DNA of 64,000 bases from the NCBI RefSeq assembly GCF_030247195.1, contig NC_080670.1, positions 212,338,546-212,402,545 on the forward strand, read 5' to 3'. Within the stretch, counting starts at the first letter, position 1, and each line of letters begins with the position of its first letter. Below the pieces are notes generated by a model. That model was not told where the DNA came from. It searched no databases and saw nothing but the letters and a program-made list of their open reading frames with translations. The position numbers were made by a program, and so were the translations under genes. This document shows positions 57,403 through 64,000 of this stretch, piece after piece. This DNA is from Topomyia yanbarensis. Taxonomy: Eukaryota > Arthropoda > Insecta > Diptera > Culicidae.

Positions 57403-59500
57403 TGCCACACTCTAACTAGAGTGCTCTAGTAGAGTGCGCTATATTTCGTAATTCCTAGCTCTAAAATGAGCTTGTTTACGACATCTCAAAGACATCAACA
57501 TTTAAGAGTACCGTGTAGTGTCTTCTAGTAAAAGTTTGCACATGATTCCTTTTGCGTATCATTCTGTTTTTGGAGGAAAAAAATTTGCTCCTTTTTACTA
57601 CAGTTCGTTACCAGAAAAAAATTGCTTCGGAGTACTTCTAGTTTCTCGTGGTACTGGAACAAACCTATTTCTACCCATACTTTTGATTGTTGTGAGTTGA
57701 TTCATTTCGTTGAGAAGAGAATTTTGATTCCGGAGAGTGATGAGAAGGGCCCATGGCCGATTTGCAAATCTTCAAGCGACATCAGCTGGTCTTACGATGA
57801 CTCGATTCTCAGTAGAATCATACGCCACATACAAATCACACAGGACACAGACGGTTATCGAAAATATTGTATTTCACTTCACGCTGGAGAAGGTACGATT
57901 CTCAAGTAAACAGATCACGATGGCCAAAAAATCTGTGTCTGGCAAGCGCTCTGTGGATGTGGCAAAGTTATTAGGTTCTTAATCCCATTTGAGACGATCA
58001 ACGGATAAGTCTACAAAAACGAATTCCTCCGAGCCACATGACGAAATACGAAGAATCACTTCTGGTCTAGACATTGTTCAAATGGTGAGCAATAAACTCG
58101 CCCAACTTCATCATTCCTCATACAACAATGAGTACCAGACTACCGCATGTTAATTCTGTTAGGTTACTGCACATTGCGCGAATGGGGTTTTAAGCGAAAC
58201 GCCACACATAATCTTCTATTTCTAGCCTACATGTCCTGTTATATACTCAATTGTCACTCAATGTGGTATGATGCTTTATTTTTCAATGCTAGTATCCCAC
58301 GCATGACAGACCCACTTACCAAGCAGTTTTTGGATCAACTCATTAAAGTGCCTGGTGGCGGCCACTCGAACTAAGAATTTTATACGTAATTATTGGCCTA
58401 CTTTGCTCAAATTTGAAAGTCTTAAGGTGGCATAGAGAACCATTCCACTATACATCTACTCGCACCTGTTTAATGATAGGGGGCCCATATAATTCAATAG
58501 CGCCCAGGGGCCCCGAGGGGTCTTACGATGGCCCTGATTTTATGTTGGTGGCTTGCTTTTGCTCTCAATTAACCAATTTCTACGAACCAAAGTACTAAAC
58601 AAAATAAATTACTGAGTAGGGAAAGTGATAATATCGGTTCTCACGATAAAGAAGAACAAGTCTGTCTTTACCAGGAGGCATGTTGGTGGACACGAATGAG
58701 TCATAGTTATGCTGCCTAATCTCGATCCCCACCAGCAGAAGACAAAAGACTAGCCTGTAGGATATTAAGCATGTTTCTAATGACACTTCTAGTTTTCCGA
58801 CCTGTATATTTCACATCCTTGCTTCCAATTGAGTACTATGGCTCTAAATTTGCGTAACTTTCTCTACCAAGTAATCTCTAGCTGATTTAATGTCGGTAAA
58901 AAAGAAAATGTGACTACATATTAGGGTTAATAAAAAATGAAAACAGATTCTGTAAAAAAAATTCCCGTCACTACCATACATTTTACCACAAATTAGTATC
59001 CACCACAGCGGCGTCATCTCTTATCAAAATCGATGGAAGTATTTTCTCAATTGATATACTATTCCAAATTTTAAGCAAACGAAAGACTACCTAAAATTGA
59101 TTTTATTTTAATTTCAATTTTGGAGTCTCCTTAAATAATGTAAATTTAGGTAAACCAAGTTGAAGGTAGTGTTCATGTAACCACGGTAAAACCATTACTC
59201 ATTTGCTAGGTTGTTTACACTCAATCTTGGGTAGTGTACACTTTAAGTTGAATTTACCTAATTTAGAGTGAAGCTCAAACGACTTATTGGTGAAGTCGAA
59301 TATTTCGTTTTGTTTTTGACAACACTAATATGTGCGCGAGAGAGACAATACTAAAAACTACCTAAATTTAAGTTGAAAGAACCTATTTTTAGCTTTGTTC
59401 TATTTTTCCGTGTAAGACTGTTATGTCCCAATAAACGAGGAGTTGACTAGGGGGATTTAAACAGATGAGATGCGCAGTAGGCTATTGAAATCACAGGCTA
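57403..59500. other. intergenic DNA, possible unrecognised gene relic
   Basis: Plus-strand frames at 57622-57909, 57737-57982 and 58147-58374 have fairly ordinary composition but no known motif and do not join. 59080-59420 is an AT-rich stretch with AAATTTAGGTA / TACCTAAATTT words, like a decayed MITE. Confidence 0.3.
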
Positions 59501-59589
59501 CCTGCCGTAACTAGCCGTTTTCAAAAAAAAATAGCGAGATAATGAAAAACGGTCGATAAAGCAGGGTGAACTGAAGACTAATCTCGCGT

Positions 59590-59810
59590 GTTTTTTGAAA
59601 AGGGCCAATAAGCATGCTGTCAAAATTCACTTTGGGAGGAAATTCTGGACAAACCATTAATCGTCGATTATAAATCACAGCAACAAACGAAAGAGAAAAC
59701 TTTTCTCTTTCATAAGATGTTAATATCCATTCTCGGCGAGTTACGGTTTTTGCAGAATTTTCTCTCAAAGGGAATTTTGACAGCATGGGTATTGGCCCTT
59801 TTCAAAAAAC
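59590..59810. mobile_element. MITE with GTTTTTTGAAAAGGGCC ends
   Basis: GTTTTTTGAAAAGGGCCAAT and ATTGGCCCTTTTCAAAAAAC are inverted ends; GCTGTCAAAATTC / GAATTTTGACAGC continues the arms. 221 bp, no coding frame. Part of the left flank (AAAAACGGTCGATAAAGCAG) recurs near 6420. Confidence 0.75.
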
Positions 59811-60232
59811 GAGCAGGAAATAAACAGTCAACAGAGAGGGTTTAACAACTCGATTTCACCTTAAACGAAGTTGAAATAACCTAAGTAAAATAAAGAACGC
59901 CCCCCAATTTCGTTCGAAATTAAGGACACACTCTTTTAAATAAGGGCATTTAGTAGCCCTGCCTTTGCAGAAAACCGGTTGAATTCAATAAGAGCCCTTC
60001 TGAAAAATTGTACTAGGCACCTATATTTTTCTAACACGGTTTCTGAGATATTAATAAGCATATTACTTATACGCTCACACTGCCCATTGAATACCAACAG
60101 TAACGCCACCTGGGCACCATTTTAGCACTTTATACTCAACTTTGTTTACGAGTTTCGAATCGAACCAGTAGCATTGACTAACATCTTAAAACTGCTCGCG
60201 AGGAGGGTTCTGTTGTAAGTTGAAAGTGTTAA

Positions 60233-60522
60233 CACAGACAAACAGACATAACACTCCAAAACAATGCTTCGGCCGCTTTAACGGTCATTTTAAATATATT
60301 TGTAGTTGGGACTATGGCCACATTTGAAATTATGGCGCCACTGACATATGACCAAGCATATGGGGGATAGACCACTAGTGAAAAATTGTTCCCAAACCTA
60401 AGGGGTAACCCATTAGCAAATGAGTGTTTGGGACTGTGAATAAGAGGTGGAGCTAGTGGTCTGGGAAAATTGCCGGATTGATGTTTTTTGTGGGAGTTCC
60501 CTCATAGTGGTGTTAGTCTGTG
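60233..60522 (+). mobile_element. MITE family C, copy 2
   Basis: CACAGACAAACAG...GTTAGTCTGTG, 290 bp, perfect 7-bp duplication GTGTTAA (60226-60232, 60523-60529). Homologous to 5858-6153 on the other strand. Confidence 0.85.
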
Positions 60523-60677
60523 GTGTTAACGTTATTGATTGCATATTTGGCTCGATTTATCAGTAAACACTAAGGTTTTGTTTACACGGCTTTTTTTACA
60601 CATGCTCTATTACTCCATGAGGAAGAAATTGATTTTAAACCGTCTTTATGCAAGAAGGGCACAAAACCCAAGTATTA

Positions 60678-61042
60678 TTAGTCCAGGTGTTTGACTACGT
60701 CTCTTTAGAACCACGGCACTTGACTAATGCACCGGGCTGACGCTAAGTCCAAAATTGGAAACGCTACTTGTAAACACACTAAATGTCTTCTAACTTACGA
60801 TGTCCCGTGCGTGAAGAGACCTACTGAAATCGAAACCAATATAGCATTTGCCTGCTTAGGATCGATTTCAGTAGCTCTCATCAGCAAATAGAACCTCTTC
60901 ACTCACGGGACATCGTAAGTTAGAAGTCGTTTAGTGTGTTTACAAGTAGCGTTTCCAATTTAGGACTTAGCGCCAGTCCGGTGCATTAGTCAAGGGCCGT
61001 GGCTCTGAAGAGACGAAGTCTAAACGCTAACACCTGGACTAA
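60678..61042. mobile_element. MITE with long terminal inverted repeats
   Basis: TTAGTCCAGGTGTTTGACTA to the complementary CACCTGGACTAA, with arms of about 170 bp (CTAACTTACGATGTCCCG / CGGGACATCGTAAGTTAG near the centre). The centre holds GATTTCAGTAGCTC. 365 bp, no coding frame. Confidence 0.75.
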
Positions 61043-61044
61043 TT

Positions 61045-61935
61045 TTTTACACGGTTTTCGCAATTAACACGGTTTCTGCCTTTTGAATGCATAGAATTTA
61101 GAAGATTTTTGGAAAAGTGAAGAAGGCGATCTTGAAGATTCTTTCTGACCCACACTTCAATAAATTTGGTTGCTTTTGAAACAGGATTACAGAGCAGACG
61201 CCAAATGTCCATGTCTAAGGCCATTTTGAAAACCAAGATAGCGACTTCCGGTCTAACGGAATTCCCTATAACCCAATCAGTATGCATATTTTCAGAGCGG
61301 GCCTAATAAGCGCATCATAGACATCAATGTTGGAGGCCATTTTAAAAACCATCATGATGGAAAATTCCGGTTCAGTTGAATTCTGTTTGTCTGAGTTATA
61401 CTGAATAACGCTAAGCCGATCATCGCCATTTTGTATTTCCAAATAACCTCAAACATTTATCTCCATCATGCGCTTATTAGGCCCGCCCTGAACATGATTA
61501 TGCCTGATTGGGTTCCGTTAGACCGGAAGTTGCCATCTTGTTCAGAATAGTCTCAATATCTGGCGTCTACTCGTCAATCCCATTCCAAAAAAAAATACAC
61601 ATACTCCTCGGTAATACTATTCCGAAAACAACCATATTGTTGAAGTGCGGACCAAATGGAAACCTCAAGATCGGACGTTTCCACTTTTACAAAAATCTTC
61701 AAAGGAATCAGAATCAAAACAGAAACCTTGCTACTTTCATAATGCGCACAAAAACAAAATTTGTTCAAAAATCGTCTAAGTCTTTTGCCTTCAAATGGAC
61801 AAAAGAACATTTTTGATAAAACTCGGAAATCACCCTTTTTCCCAAAATCGCCTAAGGCTTTTGCATTGAATGTAACGCGGGTTTTTTGCACATTTTTCGG
61901 AATTAACGCGGTTTTTTACATGGTAAACCCGCGTA
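61045..61935. repeat. large foldback repeat
   Basis: Arms 61125-61345 and 61455-61690 are inverted copies (ACTTCCGGTCTAACGGAA; GCGGGCCTAATAAGCGCAT; CAGACGCCA). Outer parts have AATTAACACGGTTT (61060) and AATTAACGCGGTTT (61902) in direct orientation. Open frames here are not genes. Confidence 0.65.
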
Positions 61936-62264
61936 TTTGTAAACGAGAGTGCGACAAATGACGCTGTTCCTGGCATACGGCCTCTTCTCTTCCGAGACAT
62001 ACAATTGAAGGTAAGAAAGAGTGGTGTGATAGTCAGTTTTTTTACTTACCTTATTGAGTTCATGTGCCCTTTGCCAGAGATGTGTGAAACAAAGAATAAA
62101 TGGACTTTGTGATAAAGGGCAGAAACTACAAGGTTTTTCAGTTAATATTGTTTATTTATATATTTTTTCATAACTTGGAATTCTTATACTTAAACAAACA
62201 TCGTTTTACTGCTAAATATATGTTCATCTAACTTTCTCTTGCTAAGATATAATAATACTATTAA
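61936..62264. other. intergenic border of the third array block
   Basis: Nothing recognised. TTTATT at about 62150 reads AATAAA on the minus strand. Confidence 0.3.
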
Positions 62265-64000
62265 AATTCGATTCGAACTAGCATAAACGATAGAACCGCA
62301 CAGTTTAGCTCTTTTTTTCTTGTAGCCATAAACGCATTTGTAAAGTCAAATCAAAATTTAAATTTACGAAACTTTCTTATTAATGAACGCTCACAGTCAT
62401 GTCACCCAGTCAATAGAAGGAAATATCCTTTTAGTTACTAAGCGACGCGACTGTGAGTATAGGGCCTATAGTTCTTCCATCTTACAACGTTCGTATGTTA
62501 CCCCTTACCAACTAACAAATTATACTTTTGTAAAAACAAAAAGGTTAAATAAAAATATTTTTTATTATACACTGAAACAAGCGACATTCACTGCATCCAG
62601 TTAATCAACAAAAAATGGTCCTTCAAACCAGATAGTCGTGGATGTGAATGCAAAATGTTTACTCAAAAATATTCCGTAGTGATAATATCACGGTTCGAAC
62701 ACTGTTCGACTTAAACTAGGATAAACTATAGAATTTCTTCGAAATTTCAGCGATTGGTTGACTTGACCCCAAAAAACGAATTTCTAAAACATATCCGAAA
62801 TTTCAGTGGTTGAATCTTCTTACGGGACGCACTCATGCGACCTTTGGTCATATGATGACGACTCCAGGAGATCTCAGTTCCGTAAATTTGTAATGCATAT
62901 TGTAATATTGTGAAGCTGCAGTGATTTGATCTAAAACGTACCAGAAAAAGCTAGAATTCGATCGCAAAAAAATTGAAATAGAATTTGAATGAAACATCAG
63001 TAGGCTGGATACGTGCTCCATTGATAGCTCGCATACGAATAGGAAATAGAAAATATTGAGAAATTATAGTGATTGGCATGTTTTTGCGCTTGCAAAAATA
63101 ATAGAAATAGAACTTAAAAACAACCCTCAGTGAATGGGTTAATTGGCTCGCACTCATGCGACCTTTGGTCATATGATGACGACTTTTAAAGAAATGTTGC
63201 ATTTTCTACCTAAAAATAATATTCCGTAGTGATAATATCACGGTTCGAGCACAGTGCTACTCAAACTAGGATAAACTATAGAATTTATTCGAAATTTAAG
63301 CGGTTAGTTTCATTGGGCAAAAAACGAATTTCTAAAACATATCCGAAATTTCAGTGATTGGTTATCTGCCATCGATCAAATATTCTAAAACGACCTAGTT
63401 TTGAAGAGATTGGCAAACTCATTGCCTTTTCGTATACGAATTGTAAATAGAAATATATAGAGAAATTTCAGTGGTTGAATCGCGTTGTCTCTTCGTAAAA
63501 ATAATAGAAATAGAACTTAAAAAGAATTTACAGTGGAGGTATTGCTATTCATGCGATCTATCTCAACTAAACAACTCAATTTGCAATATGTAAGTCGTAT
63601 GTCTTTGCTTTTTCCAATTGCTTGATTGTCAGCGATAAGATGGTCTTTAACGAACCAAATCAAAAAACGAATTTCTAAAACATATCCGAAATTATAGTGG
63701 TTAAATCTTATCTCATTCACTCATGCGACCTTTGGTCATATGATGACGACTTCATGAGACTTCCTACAAAATTTCGCAAATTTGTAATGCATATTGTAAT
63801 ATTGTGAAATTGCAGTGGTTCAATCTCCAAGAGCAAAAATAATATTCCGTAGTGATAATATCACGTATCAAAACATTTGCCTGAACTAATCTACAAAAAA
63901 AATTGAAATAGAATTTGAAAGAAATCACAGTAAGCTGGTATCGTGCTACACTGACAGTTCGCATACGAATAGGAAATAGAAAATATTGAGAAATTATAGC
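62265..64000 (+). repeat. third modular satellite array block, runs off the window
   Basis: A weak E core near 62270 (CGAACTAGCATAAACGATAG), then clear cores from 62665: A1, E, F, D (62836), I, A2, B, C, D (63154), A1, E, F, G, H, C, then GCAATATGTAAGTCGTATGT (63582), F, D (63721), I, A1 (63837), A2, B. Same orientation and order as the other blocks. 62290-62640 is mostly non-array and holds an F4 hairpin. Confidence 0.88.
62386..62466. repeat. hairpin family F4, diverged
   Basis: GCTCACAGTCATGTCACCCA and CGACGCGACTGTGAGTATAG form the stem; it ends GGGCC. Confidence 0.6.

Overview
The window looks like repeat-dense nuclear DNA of a dipteran, most likely a mosquito. The clues are C2H2 zinc-finger genes with a short intron, RTE- and Jockey-clade LINE relics, Bel/Pao retrotransposon relics, a hAT-type miniature element and many MITEs/foldbacks. 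There are no prokaryotic features. The species cannot be fixed from sequence alone; the very high TE density is more culicine-like (Aedes/Culex) than anopheline, which is an inference.

Layout. 0-10 kb holds two paralogous multi-C2H2 genes on the + strand (3' exon at 1267-2104; complete two-exon gene at 8842-9975), separated by MITEs, foldbacks and a (TA)n tract of about 200 bp. 10.3-17.5 kb is a graveyard of LINEs (RTE at 10.3-13.2, Jockey at 13.2-14.3, both - strand) with MITEs, one of them a hAT-type element with a perfect 8-bp target-site duplication (TSD).

17.8-37.8, 48.0-54.15 and 62.3->64 kb are blocks of one unusual modular satellite. About ten distinct ~35-nt conserved cores are separated by more variable linkers, all in one orientation, in a nearly fixed order. 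I name the cores by letter: F (CGAATTTCTAAAACATATCC), D (GCGACCTTTGGTCATATG), I (TTTGTAATGCATATTGTAAT), A1 (TTCCGTAGTGATAATATCAC), A2 (TTGAAATAGAATTTGAAAG), B (CGAATAGGAAATAGAAAATA), C (ATAGAAATAGAACTTAAAAA), E (CTAGGATAAACTATAGAATT), G (ATTCTAAAACGACCTAGTTT), H (CGAATTGTAAATAGAAATAT). The typical higher-order unit is F-D-I-A1-A2-B-C-D-A1-E-F-G-H-C-D, about 860 bp. The array has absorbed LTR and Bel/Pao gag, protease and integrase pieces, every recognised one in + orientation.

To the right of the first two blocks, at about 39.05 and 54.75 kb, lies a diverged duplicate of one sequence. In both copies it reads, on the - strand, as a TATA-like box 32 nt before the same TCATTC initiator-like hexamer. 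Splice-donor-like sites lie downstream, facing the array. The simplest reading is a repeated locus, [array]<-[promoter], whose - strand RNA would be antisense to the captured retroelements, as in a flamenco-type piRNA cluster. This is a hypothesis, testable with small-RNA and cap data. 38-48 and 54-62 kb are intergenic DNA packed with foldback elements and MITEs. No tRNA, rRNA, CRISPR or intact retroelement gene was seen.
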